Origin: Variovorax sp. RA8
Lineage (GTDB): Bacteria; Pseudomonadota; Gammaproteobacteria; Burkholderiales; Burkholderiaceae_C
Assembly: GCF_901827175.1 (NCBI RefSeq)
Contig: NZ_LR594662.1
Coordinates: 3,162,001 to 3,226,000, forward strand
Direction: 5' to 3'
Length of the DNA: 64,000 bases
Part shown: piece after piece, positions 34,904 through 44,672 of the stretch
Layout of the letters: each line of letters opens with the position of its first letter
Numbering within the stretch: position 1 is the first letter of the stretch
Notes under the pieces: generated by a model
The model's input: only the letters and a program-made list of their open reading frames with translations
Told to the model about the DNA's origin: nothing
Databases searched by the model: none
Program-made: the position numbers and the translations under genes

Positions 34904-35875
34904 TCAGACTCCCAGATGGCGGCGTGGATCGAAAGGGGCTGCCTGTGCCAACTGTTCGTAGGCTTTGCGCGCGACTTCGGTCTGGGCTGGCGGCAGCGCG
35001 ATCTCCAGCAGCAGGTACAGGTTGCCCGGCGGCTGGCCCGGCAGGCCGCGTTCCTTGAGCCGCAGCTTGAGGCCGTTGCGCGCGCCTGGCGGCACCGTCA
35101 CCTCGACCACGCCGCCGCCGGGCGTGGGCACCTTCACCTGCGCGCCAAGCGCGGCCTCGGTCGGCGTGACCGGCAGCGTCATGTAGAGGTCGCGGCCCTC
35201 GATGCGATAGAGCTTGTGCGGCGCGATGCGCACCTCGAGGTACAGGTCGCCGGCCGGCTCGCCGCCATGGCCGGGCATGCCTTGCCCGGCGAGCCGGATG
35301 TACTGGCCGGGATGCATGCCGGGCGGGATCTTCACGGCGAGCGTGCGCGTCTTCCATTGGGGACGGCCCTGCTCGTCAAGCTCCTGCGAGCGCAGGGTGA
35401 TCTCGCGCTCGGCGCCTTTCAAGGCGTCCTCGAGCGCGATCTCGATGGCCGCGTGGTGGTCCTCGCCGCGCGCCCGGTATTGGCGGCGCTGGGCGCCGCG
35501 GCGCTCGGCCGCGCCGAAGAGCGAGGAAAAGAACTCGCTGAACTCCGCATGGTCCGCCGGGCCCTGGCCCGGACCGCGGTGGAACTCGAAGCCCTCGTCC
35601 CAGCCCGGCGGCGGCTGGAAGCCCTCGCCGGGGCCCGCGCCCGCACGGCGGCCCTGCGCGACCTGGTCGGCCAGCGCATCGTAGGCGGCACGCTTCTCCT
35701 TGTCGCGCAGCACGTCGTTGGCCTCGTTGATCTCGCGCATGCGCCGGTCGGCGTCAGGTTCCTTGCTGACGTCCGGGTGGTACTTGCGCGCGAGCTTGCG
35801 GTAGGCCTTGCGGATTTCCTCTTCCGTCGCGGTGCGCTCGACGCCGAGCGCCTGGTAGTAGTCTTTGAAGTCCAT
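34904..35875 (-). CDS. cbpA: DnaJ-class co-chaperone CbpA
   Basis: 323 residues from ATG 35875. The J domain occupies the first 70 residues (MDFKDYYQALGVERTATEEE, with HPD in KYHPDVSKEPDADRRM). A G/F-poor linker (GFQPPPGWDEGFEFHRGPGQG) follows, and two C-terminal substrate-binding barrels (DALKGAEREITLRSQEL; GTP-like PPGMHPGQYIRLAGQGMPG; TLPVTPTEAALGAQVKVPTPGG) without a zinc-finger domain. This is the CbpA rather than DnaJ layout. It stimulates DnaK. It is the first gene of a three-gene operon. An ATG 51 nt upstream is less likely. Confidence 0.93.
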   Translation of the reverse strand: MDFKDYYQALGVERTATEEEIRKAYRKLARKYHPDVSKEPDADRRMREINEANDVLRDKEKRAAYDALADQVAQGRRAGAGPGEGFQPPPGWDEGFEFHRGPGQGPADHAEFSEFFSSLFGAAERRGAQRRQYRARGEDHHAAIEIALEDALKGAEREITLRSQELDEQGRPQWKTRTLAVKIPPGMHPGQYIRLAGQGMPGHGGEPAGDLYLEVRIAPHKLYRIEGRDLYMTLPVTPTEAALGAQVKVPTPGGGVVEVTVPPGARNGLKLRLKERGLPGQPPGNLYLLLEIALPPAQTEVARKAYEQLAQAAPFDPRRHLGV

Positions 35876-35903
35876 GGCGGTAATGGGCGGCTTCGGGAGC
35901 CGT

Positions 35904-36518
35904 TCAGGCCAACGCGGCCCCACCATCCGAATGGTGCAGGAGCGGCCTCACCGTCCATGTAGGACCGCTTCGCTCGAAGCGCAAGGGCTGCGCGTTGCCG
36001 AGGACGCTGCGATCCGGCGGGATGCCAAGCGCCGCCACCAGCACGTGGAGCGAGCCGCCATGCGCCACGATCAGCACCGGCGCCGGGTGCGCCAGCGCCG
36101 CCTCCAGCGCGGCGCGCTTGCGCGCGACGAACTGGGGCAGGGTCTCGCCGCCCTCGGGTTCGCAGGCCCAGTCCAGTTCGGCGGAGGAAGTCCCGATGAG
36201 GGCGCCGAAGTTGCGCTCTCGCAGGGCCTCGAAGTGCAGAGGTGCCATGCCCAGGCCGCCGGCGACCGCATGGGCCGTGTCGAAGGCCCGCCGGGCATCG
36301 CTGCAGACCACGGTGCGGATCGGCTCGCCGGCCAGCCGCTCGGCAGCGCGCGCCGCCTGCTGCAGGCCGAGCGTGCTCAGCGGCGCGTCGACCGCCTGGA
36401 AGATCCGCTGTGCATTGCCCGCGGTCTGGCCGTGGCGCAGGAAGTAGAAGTGGTCGCAGACCGGTGCCAGCGGCCGGGCCGCGGCGAGTTCGATCAATCG
36501 GGCAAGGCCATCGTGCAT
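35904..36518 (-). CDS. Histidine phosphatase family protein
   Basis: 204 residues with the phosphoglycerate-mutase-like signature: catalytic LRHGQTAGNAQRIFQ (RHG near residue 28), the second arginine in VCSDARRAFDTA, the proton-donor region ERNFGALIG and the second histidine in VLIVAHGGSLHVLVAAL. It could be a phosphatase on sugar phosphates, alpha-ribazole phosphate or similar; the substrate is unknown. Its ribosome-binding site (AGAGGA) lies 12 nt after the last MalT-like gene, so it is probably transcribed with it. Confidence 0.88.
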   Translation of the reverse strand: MHDGLARLIELAAARPLAPVCDHFYFLRHGQTAGNAQRIFQAVDAPLSTLGLQQAARAAERLAGEPIRTVVCSDARRAFDTAHAVAGGLGMAPLHFEALRERNFGALIGTSSAELDWACEPEGGETLPQFVARKRAALEAALAHPAPVLIVAHGGSLHVLVAALGIPPDRSVLGNAQPLRFERSGPTWTVRPLLHHSDGGAALA

Positions 36519-36530
36519 GCAGGTCCTCTT

Positions 36531-39179
36531 TCAGCTTGGGAAGCGTGCGCGGTACCAGTCGGCCGCCTGCATGCGCGAGGCCAGGTCGAGCCGGTCGAGG
36601 ATGCGCGCGACGTGGCGCTTCACGGTGTGCGGGCTCAGGTCCAGGGCCCGCGCGATCAACTTGTTGCTCTGGCCGTAGGCCAGCAATGCGAGGACCTGGA
36701 GTTCCCGCGCGCTGAGGCCTGCGTTCTGCTGGGGTGCCGAGGCAGGCGCCTTCTGCACGCCGGCCTTGAACCGCCGCGCGATCTCGATCCATCGGCGCAA
36801 GGCCGCCAGCCCTTCGGCGGGTGCGGCGCCATCCCACGAGGCGAGGGACAGCTCGCCCAGGCTCTGCGCGCCCATGACCAGGACCTGGCCCACGTTGCCG
36901 CTGGTTTCGACTCGTTCGATCAAGGGCTCCAGCGCCCTCCAGGCGGCCGCCGGCGCGCCATCGGCAAGCTCGGCGAGGGCCAGCCGTGTCCGGACCATCG
37001 CATCGAGGCAGTTGGTGTCGAGCATGGCCGTTCTTGTCACCAATGCGCGAAGCGTCGCCCGGGCCTCGGCGACGCGGCCTTCCTGAAATGCGAGATGCGC
37101 CTCGAGAGCGCGGATGAACATCTGCATGCAGGGGTTCTCCTTGCCGGCGTCCGCCTGGAGCTCAGGCAGGTACCTGCGCACGGTCGGCCAATCCCCGATG
37201 ACGGCGGAGTTCCTTACGGCGATGGCAAGGAATGTGACGGACAGATCGCCGCACTGCCTCAGCGATGCTGCCTGCGCGACGATGGCATCGCAGGTCGCAC
37301 GCACCGCCTCCTTGTCGTCGCAGATGACCTGGTACATCGCGTTCAGCGAGAGCAGACGAATGCGCAAGCCTGCGGGCTGGCCCAGCCAATGGGTGTCTTC
37401 CTCGATTCTTTGAAGCGCGGCCTCCATTTCGGCGGCCCGGCCTTGCCAAAGAAGCAGCCACGCTTCCAGCATGTCCGCGGTGGATTGCAGGGACCAGTTC
37501 CTGTCGCCCGTGGCCTCCCTGGCACCGTCGACCAGGCGCTGGATCTGCGTACTCACGCCGGGGCGGCTGATGTGCATGTTGATGCGGGGCATGCAGCGGA
37601 ACCACAGCTCGGCGCTGCCCCTTCGCGTGAGCAGGTCGACCATCTTGGCAAGATGACGGCCGGGACCGTCGACCGGGCCATTCTGGGCCTCGTGCCAGAA
37701 GGCGAGCAGTTCGCCCAGCACCTCGGTTTCGAGATCCATGGGCTGTTTGCGAACGGCCTGGCTCAGCCGCAGGGCGTCGTCCACGTTGCCGCAGAAGAAC
37801 TCGGCCATCGCCTGCGCAGCGCGGGCGCGCTGCGCGTCGCCGTGCCGCCCCGCGGCATCGAAGCCAGCCGCGGCATGCTCCATGTTCGACCGTACCGTGG
37901 CGTACTGGTATCGCGGCCAGGCGCACAAGCCTCGGGCATAGGCGAGCAAGGGCGAGCGGGCCTGGATGTCGGCCGGAAACTGCTCGATGATGCGAATGAT
38001 CTGGGCACTTCGATCGTCGGCCAGCATGTCCGCCATCGCGTCGGCGAGGCTCTGCTCTGACTCCTCCCATGCGCCCGCGCGCAGGTACGTGAGCGTGCGG
38101 CGCAGCGGATCGGGTTCGCCCTGGGCAGCGCGGCGCAGCAGTGCCGGTACTTCCTCGGGATAGACCTGACGCAATCGCTCCTCCAGGAAATCGCGGAAGA
38201 GGTCGTGCAGGCGCAGTGTCAGTTCCTCGCCATCGAGCACGGAGCTGAACAGCCGGCGGCGCCCGACGTCTTCCAGCAGTTCGGCCGCGCGCGGGTTGCC
38301 GCTGATCTGCCTGCAGCGCGGCACCGTGAGTTCGGGAAGCACCGAGCAGCGCAGCAGAAAGGCCTGCAGTTCGCCCGGTAGCTGTTCGAGGACCTCGCTG
38401 GCCAGGTAATCGAACAGGTGCCGATTGCTGAGCCGGATGCCTTTCGGCGCCGTGATGGCCGAGTGCTCCGATGCTTCGAGGCTCAGGCTGAGCCCGGCGG
38501 CCCAGCCCTGGGTCCGCTCATGCAGGTGCCTGGCTTGCTCGGGGTCGTCGGCGCCCGTGGCATGGCGCCAGAGCTCCTGCACTTCCTTCATCGAGAAGCT
38601 CAGCGCGGCTTCGTCGAACTCGGCCAGTTCCCGCCGTGCGCGCCACCGCGCGAGCGCCAGCGGCGGCTCCACGCGCGAGGAAATCACCAGCGTCCAGTTC
38701 TGCGGCAGGCCCTCCAGCAGCTGATTCAGGAACTCGAAGACGCGCGCGTCCGCGATGGCATGCAGGTCATCCAGCACGAGCACGCCGCCGTTCGGCGTGT
38801 CCGTGGCTTCGAGTGTGTTGAGCAAGGCCGGCGCCGCCTCGCGCAGGCGGCCCTGATCCACCAGCGCAAGCAAGGCCTCGGGCGCCAGGCGCCATGGTGG
38901 ATCCAGCGGCTCCAGCGCCTCGATCAGGTGGGCCAGGAGCCGCTGGAGATCGTCGTCCTCGTCGGCGGTCAGCCAGGCGACCGCACAGCCCGCGGGAAGC
39001 CGCTGCAACTGTCGCGACAAAGCGGCCGTCTTGCCGTAGCCCGCCGGCGCTACGAGAAGCACCAGCCGTCGGCTCGCCAGCGCGTCGCCGAGCTGCTGTT
39101 CGAGCTCGCTGCGTTCGATCAGGCCGCTGCGGAAACGCGGCGTCTGGATCTTGGCTCTGGCGAGGCTGGCGGACTGCAT
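36531..39179 (-). CDS. MalT-like STAND ATPase / LuxR-family regulator, copy 1
   Basis: 882 residues. The NTPase domain has Walker A APAGYGKTAALSRQ (P-loop at residues 44-51), Walker B GVLVLDDLHAIADARVFEFL (near 135) and the sensor motif SSRVEPPLALARWRARREL. A winged-helix plus repeat region (about 300-800) with TPR-like helices would bind the inducer. A LuxR HTH ends the protein (LSARELQVLALLAYGQSNKL, LSPHTVKRHVARILDRLDLA). By analogy to MalT, ATP and a ligand drive oligomerisation and promoter activation. It is the most downstream copy, followed at 12 nt by the histidine phosphatase gene. Ligand and targets are unknown. Confidence 0.9.
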   Translation of the reverse strand: MQSASLARAKIQTPRFRSGLIERSELEQQLGDALASRRLVLLVAPAGYGKTAALSRQLQRLPAGCAVAWLTADEDDDLQRLLAHLIEALEPLDPPWRLAPEALLALVDQGRLREAAPALLNTLEATDTPNGGVLVLDDLHAIADARVFEFLNQLLEGLPQNWTLVISSRVEPPLALARWRARRELAEFDEAALSFSMKEVQELWRHATGADDPEQARHLHERTQGWAAGLSLSLEASEHSAITAPKGIRLSNRHLFDYLASEVLEQLPGELQAFLLRCSVLPELTVPRCRQISGNPRAAELLEDVGRRRLFSSVLDGEELTLRLHDLFRDFLEERLRQVYPEEVPALLRRAAQGEPDPLRRTLTYLRAGAWEESEQSLADAMADMLADDRSAQIIRIIEQFPADIQARSPLLAYARGLCAWPRYQYATVRSNMEHAAAGFDAAGRHGDAQRARAAQAMAEFFCGNVDDALRLSQAVRKQPMDLETEVLGELLAFWHEAQNGPVDGPGRHLAKMVDLLTRRGSAELWFRCMPRINMHISRPGVSTQIQRLVDGAREATGDRNWSLQSTADMLEAWLLLWQGRAAEMEAALQRIEEDTHWLGQPAGLRIRLLSLNAMYQVICDDKEAVRATCDAIVAQAASLRQCGDLSVTFLAIAVRNSAVIGDWPTVRRYLPELQADAGKENPCMQMFIRALEAHLAFQEGRVAEARATLRALVTRTAMLDTNCLDAMVRTRLALAELADGAPAAAWRALEPLIERVETSGNVGQVLVMGAQSLGELSLASWDGAAPAEGLAALRRWIEIARRFKAGVQKAPASAPQQNAGLSARELQVLALLAYGQSNKLIARALDLSPHTVKRHVARILDRLDLASRMQAADWYRARFPS

Positions 39180-39190
39180 GGGGATGCCGG

Positions 39191-39205
39191 ACTATAGCCC
39201 TGCAG
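39191..39205 (-). promoter_or_regulatory. Shared promoter-like element, copy 1
   Basis: On the minus strand CTGCAGGGC runs into TATAGT, a near-consensus -10 hexamer, ending 11 nt before the ATG at 39179. No ribosome-binding site lies between, so the transcript would be nearly leaderless. Confidence 0.55.
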
Positions 39206-39217
39206 AGGGGGGTGGAC

Positions 39218-41869
39218 TCAGGTGTCGAAGCGCGTGCGGTACCACTGACCCGCCTGCATGCGCGAGGCCAGGTCGAGCCGATCGAGGATGCGTGCCACAT
39301 GGCGCTTGACGGTGTGCGGGCTCAGGTCCAGCGCCCTGGCGATCAGCTTGTTGCTTTGCCCGGCAGCCAGTAAAGCGAGGACTTCGAGCTCCCGCTGGCT
39401 GAGACCCGCATTCTCCTGGGCTGCCGGGCTGCGTGGCTTCTTCTGCGCGCCGGACTTGAAGCGCCGTGCGACCTCGGTCCATTCGCGCAAGACCGCCAGT
39501 CCCTCCCTGGAAGCCGCATCTCCCCAAGAGGCGAGCGATAGCTCGTTCAGACCCTGCGCACCCGTGACCAGGACCTGGCCTACATTGCCGCTGGACACGA
39601 CGCGCTCGATCAGCGGCTCCAGTGCCGCCCAAGCTGCTGCCGGTGAACCATCGGCCAGCTCGGCGAGCGCAAGCCAAGTCCGCACCATGGCATCGAGGAA
39701 CATCGTGTCGAACTCGGCAGACTTTGCGGCAAGCTCGCGAAGCGTCTTCAGCGCCTCGCCGGCGCGCCCTTCCTGGAATGCGAGCTGCGCCTCGATGCTG
39801 CGCAGGAACATCCGCATGCAGGGGCTCTCATGGCCGACCTGGACCGCGAGGGCAGGCAAGTGCATTCGCACGGCCGGCCAGTCCCCGATGGCGGCAGAGG
39901 CCCTCACGACGATGGAAAGGTATTGCAAAGGCAGATCGCTGGACGGGTCCAGCAATGCAGCATGCGCGGCCATGGTGTCACGGGTCTCGCGGACAGCGTC
40001 CGTGTCGTCGCAGATCAACTGATAGTTGACCTTCAGCGTCAGCAGCCGAACATGCAAACCAGCGGGCTGGCCCAGCCACTGCGCATCTTCTTCTATGTTC
40101 TGGAACGCGACCTCCAGTTCGGCGATCCTGCCTTGCCAGAGATGCAGCCAGGCGTCCATGAGGTTCGCGTTGGCATGCAGGGACCACTGGCCGTCCCCCA
40201 TGGAGGCCCTGGCGCCGTCGACCATGCGCCGAATCTGCTCGCTCACCTGGGGGCGGCTGCTGAACATGTTCACGCGGGGCATGCAGCGAAACCACAGTTC
40301 GGCGCTGTGCCCTTGTTCCAGCAGGTCGATCGTCCTGGCAAGGTGATGGCCGGGTCCGTCGACCGGCCCGTGATGGCCCTCGTACCAGAAGTCGAACAGT
40401 TCGCCGAGCGTCTCGGTCTCGAGATCCATGGATCGGGAGCGAACCGTCTGGCTCAGGCACCGGGCCTGCGCCATGTGGCCGCAGAAGAACATCGCCAGGG
40501 CCTGCATCGCCCGCGCGCGCTGCGCGTCGCCGTGCCGCCCCAGTGCATCGAAGCCGGCCGCCGCATGCTCCATATGCGACCGGACCGCGCCGTACTGGTA
40601 GCGCGGCCAGGCGCACCAGCCCCGGATATAGGCGAGCAAGGGCGAGCGCGTCTGGATGTCGGCAGGAAACTGCTCGATGATGCGAATCACCTCGGCGCCT
40701 TTGTCGGAAGCCAGCAGGTCCGCCGTCGCGTCGGCCAGGCATTGCTGGGCCTCATCCAAGGCGCCTGCGCGCAGGTACATGAGCGTGCGGCGCACGGGAT
40801 CGATCTCGCCCTGCGCGGCAAGACGCAGCAGCGCCGGCACTTCGTCGGGATGGAGCCGGCGCAGGCGCTCCTCCAGGAAGTCGCGAAAGAGATCGTGCAG
40901 GCGCAGCGTCAGCTCTTCGGTGTCGAGCACCGAGCTGAACAGCCGGCGGCGTTCGATGTCCTCCAACAGCCGGGCCGACCGCGGGTTGCCGCTGATCTGC
41001 TTGCAGCGCGGCACCGTGAGTTCGGGCAGCAAGGAGCAGCGCAGCAGGAACTCCTGCAGTTCGCCCGGCAGTTCTTCGAGGACTTCGCTGGCCAGATAGT
41101 CGAACAAGCGGCGGCGGTTGTGCCGCACGCTCGTCGGCGCCGTGGCGGCCGACCTTTGCGACGCTTCGAGGCTGAGGCTGAGTCCGGCGGCCCAGCCCTG
41201 GGTCCGCTCGAGCAGGCGATCTGCCTGCTCCGGATCGTCCTCGCCCGACGCATGGCGCCACAGATCCTGCACTTCCTGCTTCGAGAAGCTCAGCGCGGCC
41301 TGGTCGAACTCGGCCACTTCGCGCCGTGCGCGCCAGCGGCCCAGCGCCAGCGGAGGCTCCACGCGCGAGGCAATCACGAGCGTCCAGTTCGGCGGCAAGC
41401 CTTCGAGCAGGTGGCCCAGGAACTCGAACACGCGGGCGTCGGCGATGGCATGAAGATCGTCGAGCACGATCACACCGTGGCCGGGCGTGTCCGTGGCTTC
41501 GAGAGTGCCGAGCAACGCGGTCGCCGTCTCGCGCAGGCGGCCCTGGGCCACCCGCTCGAACAAGGCCTCGGGCGCCAGGCGCCATGGCGGATCCAGGGGT
41601 TCCAGCGCTTCGATCAGGTGGGCGAGGAGGCGCTGGAGATCGTCGTGCGCGTCGGCGGTGACCCAGGCGATGGCATAGCCGGCATGAAGCCGCTGCAACT
41701 GGCGCGACAGTGCGGCCGTCTTGCCGTAGCCCGCAGGGGCGATGAGGAGGACCAGCCGCCGATGCGCCAGCGCATTGCCAAGGCGCTTTTCAAGCTCGCC
41801 GCGCTCGATCAGGCCGCGGCGGAAACGGGGCGTCTGGATCTTGGCTCTGGCGAAGCTGGTGGATTGCAT
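39218..41869 (-). CDS. MalT-like STAND ATPase / LuxR-family regulator, copy 2
   Basis: 883 residues with the same layout as its neighbours: Walker A APAGYGKTAALSRQ near residue 44, Walker B GVIVLDDLHAIADARVFEFL, sensor ASRVEPPLALGRWRARREV, a long helical-repeat sensor region and the C-terminal HTH (LSQRELEVLALLAAGQSNKL; HTVKRHVARILDRLDLASRM). Linker and repeat-region sequence resembles copy 1 most. Differences from the other copies concentrate between residues about 400 and 800, the presumed signal-binding part. It should recognise the same DNA as the other three. Confidence 0.9.
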   Translation of the reverse strand: MQSTSFARAKIQTPRFRRGLIERGELEKRLGNALAHRRLVLLIAPAGYGKTAALSRQLQRLHAGYAIAWVTADAHDDLQRLLAHLIEALEPLDPPWRLAPEALFERVAQGRLRETATALLGTLEATDTPGHGVIVLDDLHAIADARVFEFLGHLLEGLPPNWTLVIASRVEPPLALGRWRARREVAEFDQAALSFSKQEVQDLWRHASGEDDPEQADRLLERTQGWAAGLSLSLEASQRSAATAPTSVRHNRRRLFDYLASEVLEELPGELQEFLLRCSLLPELTVPRCKQISGNPRSARLLEDIERRRLFSSVLDTEELTLRLHDLFRDFLEERLRRLHPDEVPALLRLAAQGEIDPVRRTLMYLRAGALDEAQQCLADATADLLASDKGAEVIRIIEQFPADIQTRSPLLAYIRGWCAWPRYQYGAVRSHMEHAAAGFDALGRHGDAQRARAMQALAMFFCGHMAQARCLSQTVRSRSMDLETETLGELFDFWYEGHHGPVDGPGHHLARTIDLLEQGHSAELWFRCMPRVNMFSSRPQVSEQIRRMVDGARASMGDGQWSLHANANLMDAWLHLWQGRIAELEVAFQNIEEDAQWLGQPAGLHVRLLTLKVNYQLICDDTDAVRETRDTMAAHAALLDPSSDLPLQYLSIVVRASAAIGDWPAVRMHLPALAVQVGHESPCMRMFLRSIEAQLAFQEGRAGEALKTLRELAAKSAEFDTMFLDAMVRTWLALAELADGSPAAAWAALEPLIERVVSSGNVGQVLVTGAQGLNELSLASWGDAASREGLAVLREWTEVARRFKSGAQKKPRSPAAQENAGLSQRELEVLALLAAGQSNKLIARALDLSPHTVKRHVARILDRLDLASRMQAGQWYRTRFDT

Positions 41870-41879
41870 GCGGAAAACG

Positions 41880-41899
41880 ACTATGACATGAGGCCTGCA
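41880..41899 (-). promoter_or_regulatory. Shared promoter-like element, copy 2 (diverged)
   Basis: On the minus strand TGCAGGCCTCATGT leads to CATAGT, 10 nt before the ATG at 41869. Compared with the other copies the hexamer has a T-to-C change at its first base and there are extra bases between the halves, so this promoter may be weaker. Confidence 0.45.
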
Positions 41900-41950
41900 A
41901 TGCGACAGCAGGGCCTTCGGCAGCCGGTCGAGCTGCGATGGCGGACGGCG

Positions 41951-44602
41951 TCAGCTGCCGACGTGTGTGCGGTACCACTCGGCCGCCTGCATTCGAGACG
42001 TCAGGTCGAGCCGGTCGAGGATGCGCGCAACATGGCGCTTCACGGTATGCGGGCTCAGGTCCAGAGCCCGTGCGATCAGCTTGTTGCTCTGGCTGTCGGC
42101 CAGCAGCGCGAGGACCTGCAGTTCCCGCTCGCTGAGGCCTGCATCGTTGACTGCCAGGGGACGCGGCCGCTCGTGCTTGCCGGCCTTGAACCGCCGCACG
42201 CTCTCGACCCATTGGCGCAAGGTTGCCAGCCCATCGCTCGATGCGGCATTGCCCCACGGCGCGAGTGATAGCTCGGTCAGGCAAGGCACGCCCGCGACCA
42301 GGACCTGGCCCACATTGCCGCTGGCGGCCACCCGCTCGATCAACGGCTCCAGCGCGCGCCAGGCGGCCGTAGGCGAGCCATCGGCGAGCTCGGCGAGCGC
42401 CAACCGTGTCCTTACCGTGGCATCGAGGCTGTTGGTGTCGAGCACGGCCGATCTGGCGACCAGCTCGCGAAGCAACGTCAAAGCCTCGCCGATGCGTCCC
42501 TCGTGCAAGGCCAGCTGGGCCTTGAAGGTGCTGAGGAACATCCGCATGCTGGGGTTCTCATGGCCGACTCCGGTGTTGAACGCCGGCAGGTGCGTGCGCA
42601 CGGTCGGCCAGTCCTCGATGGCGGCGGAGGCCCTGACGGCGACGGAAAGATAGAGCAGGGGCATTTCGCCGGAGCGTTCCAGCAGGGAAACATGCTCGAT
42701 GATGGCGTCGCGCGTCGCGCGCACGGCATCCTTGTCGTCGCAGCTCACGTGGTACATGACCTTCAGCGTCAGCAGCCGAATGCGCAGCCCCGGGGGCTGG
42801 CCCAGCCACCGGGAGTCTTCCTCCATCCTCTGGAATGCGGCCTCCAGCTCGGCGATCCGCCCTTGCCAGAGCAGCAGCCAGGCTTCTGTCAGGTTCGCGC
42901 TCGCCTGCAGGGACCATTGTCCGTCGCCCGCCACGGCCCTGGCGCCGTTGACCAAGCGCTGGATCTGGGCGCTCACGCGGGGGCGGCTGATGAGGATGTT
43001 GACGCGGGTAATGCAGCGAAACCAAAGCTCGGCGCTGGCCCCTTGCATCAGCAGGTCGACCACCCTGGCAAGGCGATGGCCGGGGCCATCGATCGGGCCG
43101 TGGTAGGCCTCGTACCAAAAGTTGAACAGTTCGCTGAGCGTTTCGGTATCACGGTCCATGGGCTGGGAGCGAACAGCCTGGCTCAGGCTTCGGGCGTCCG
43201 GCATCTGCCCGCAGAAGAACATGGCCAGCGCCTGCACGGCCCGCGCGCGCTGGGCGTCGCGGTTTCGTCCCAGTGCCTCGAAGCCACTTGCAGCCCGCTC
43301 CATGGCCGATCTCACCGCGCCGTATTGGTAGTGGGGCCAGGCACACAGGCCGCGCACATAGGCCAGCGAGGGCGATGTGGCCTGGATGTCGGCAGGAAAC
43401 TGCTCGATGAGACGAATCACCTGGGCACCCTCGTCGCAGGCCAGCATGTTTGCGGTGGCGTCGGCGAGGCTTCGCTGTGCCTCGTCCCACGCGCCTGCGC
43501 GCAGGAGGATGAGCGTGCGGCGCACAGGGTCTGCTTCACCCTGGGCGGCAAGGCGCAGCAGCGCAGGCACTTTTTCAGGATGGAGCCGGCGCAGGCGCTC
43601 CTCCAGGAAGTCGCGGAAGAGTTCGTGCAAGCGCAGTGTCAGTTCATCGCCGTCGCCCTCGAGCACGTAGGTGAACAAGCGCCGGCGCTCGATGTCTTCA
43701 AGCAGATGGGCGGCGCGCGGATTCCCGCTTATCTGCTCGCAGCGCGCTGCCGTGAGTTCGGAAAGCACCGAGCAGTGCAGCAGAAACTCCTGCAGTTCGA
43801 GCGGCAAGTCTTCGAGAACTTCGCTGGCGAGGTATTCGAACAGATGGCGTCGGTTGTGCCAGGTGCCCGCTGGCGCGCTGGTCGTCGATCTTTCGGATGC
43901 TTCGAGGCTCAGGCAGAGCCCGGCGGCCCATCCCTGGGTGCGGTCGAGCAGGCGATCCGCCTGCTCGGGGTCGTCGCGTCCGGTGGCATGGCGCCACAGG
44001 TCCTGCACTTCCTTCCTGGAGAAGCCCAGGGTGGTCTCGTCGAACTCGGCCACTTCGCGCCGCGCGCGCCAGCGCCCCAGCGCCAGCGGCGGCTCCACGC
44101 GCGATGCGATGACGAGCGTCCAGTTTTGCGGCAGGCCGTCGAGCAGGTGGCCCAGGAAGTCGAACACGCGGGCGTCCGCGACGGCATGCAGGTCGTCCAG
44201 CACGATCACGCCCTTGGTCGCGGCGGTGGCCTCGAGCACGCTGAGCAAGGCAGACGCCGCTTCCCGCAGCCGCCCTTGGGCCACCAATTCGAGCAAGGCC
44301 TCGGGCGCCAGCCGCCACGGGGGATCGAGCGGCTCCAGTGCTTCGATCAGGTGGGAGAGGAGCCGCTGGAGATCGTCTTCGTCGTCGGCGGTGAGCCAGG
44401 CAACGGCGCAGCCGGGGGGCAGCCGCTGCATTTGCCGCGACAGTGCGGCCGTCTTGCCATAGCCTGCCGGCGCGACGAGAAGAACCAGGCGCCGGGTCGC
44501 CAGGGCATCGCCGAGCTGCTCTTCGAGTTCGCTGCGCTCGATCAGCCCGCTGCGGAAGCGGGGCGTCTGGATCTTGGCTCTGGCGAGGCTGGCGGACTGC
44601 AT
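41951..44602 (-). CDS. MalT-like STAND ATPase / LuxR-family regulator, copy 3
   Basis: 883 residues. Walker A APAGYGKTAALSRQ near 44, Walker B GVIVLDDLHAVADARVFDFL, sensor ASRVEPPLALGRWRARREV, helical-repeat middle and HTH (LSERELQVLALLADSQSNKL; HTVKRHVARILDRLDLTSRM). It shows a few copy-specific changes in the HTH region (DSQSN for xGQSN, LTSRM for LASRM) and an extra residue in VLEGDGDELTLRLHELF. The linker KHERPRPLAVNDAGLS resembles copy 4. The role is the same as its paralogues by inference. Confidence 0.9.
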   Translation of the reverse strand: MQSASLARAKIQTPRFRSGLIERSELEEQLGDALATRRLVLLVAPAGYGKTAALSRQMQRLPPGCAVAWLTADDEDDLQRLLSHLIEALEPLDPPWRLAPEALLELVAQGRLREAASALLSVLEATAATKGVIVLDDLHAVADARVFDFLGHLLDGLPQNWTLVIASRVEPPLALGRWRARREVAEFDETTLGFSRKEVQDLWRHATGRDDPEQADRLLDRTQGWAAGLCLSLEASERSTTSAPAGTWHNRRHLFEYLASEVLEDLPLELQEFLLHCSVLSELTAARCEQISGNPRAAHLLEDIERRRLFTYVLEGDGDELTLRLHELFRDFLEERLRRLHPEKVPALLRLAAQGEADPVRRTLILLRAGAWDEAQRSLADATANMLACDEGAQVIRLIEQFPADIQATSPSLAYVRGLCAWPHYQYGAVRSAMERAASGFEALGRNRDAQRARAVQALAMFFCGQMPDARSLSQAVRSQPMDRDTETLSELFNFWYEAYHGPIDGPGHRLARVVDLLMQGASAELWFRCITRVNILISRPRVSAQIQRLVNGARAVAGDGQWSLQASANLTEAWLLLWQGRIAELEAAFQRMEEDSRWLGQPPGLRIRLLTLKVMYHVSCDDKDAVRATRDAIIEHVSLLERSGEMPLLYLSVAVRASAAIEDWPTVRTHLPAFNTGVGHENPSMRMFLSTFKAQLALHEGRIGEALTLLRELVARSAVLDTNSLDATVRTRLALAELADGSPTAAWRALEPLIERVAASGNVGQVLVAGVPCLTELSLAPWGNAASSDGLATLRQWVESVRRFKAGKHERPRPLAVNDAGLSERELQVLALLADSQSNKLIARALDLSPHTVKRHVARILDRLDLTSRMQAAEWYRTHVGS

Positions 44603-44613
44603 GGGTGAATGGG

Positions 44614-44628
44614 ACTATAGACCTGCAG
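44614..44628 (-). promoter_or_regulatory. Shared promoter-like element, copy 3
   Basis: Minus-strand CTGCAGGTC followed by TATAGT, ending 11 nt before the ATG at 44602; identical in 14 of 15 positions to copy 1. No Shine-Dalgarno sequence follows. Confidence 0.55.
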
Positions 44629-44672
44629 ACAATGGATCGCGACAGCCGCAATAGCCGTGCGACGGGGCCGCC

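Noticed and set aside
39830..42268. Long open frames on the plus strand across the MalT-like genes (also 42503-44608 and 45234-46961)
   Set aside because: They are antisense shadows of the high-GC regulator genes: no family features, repeated in each copy simply because the real genes repeat.
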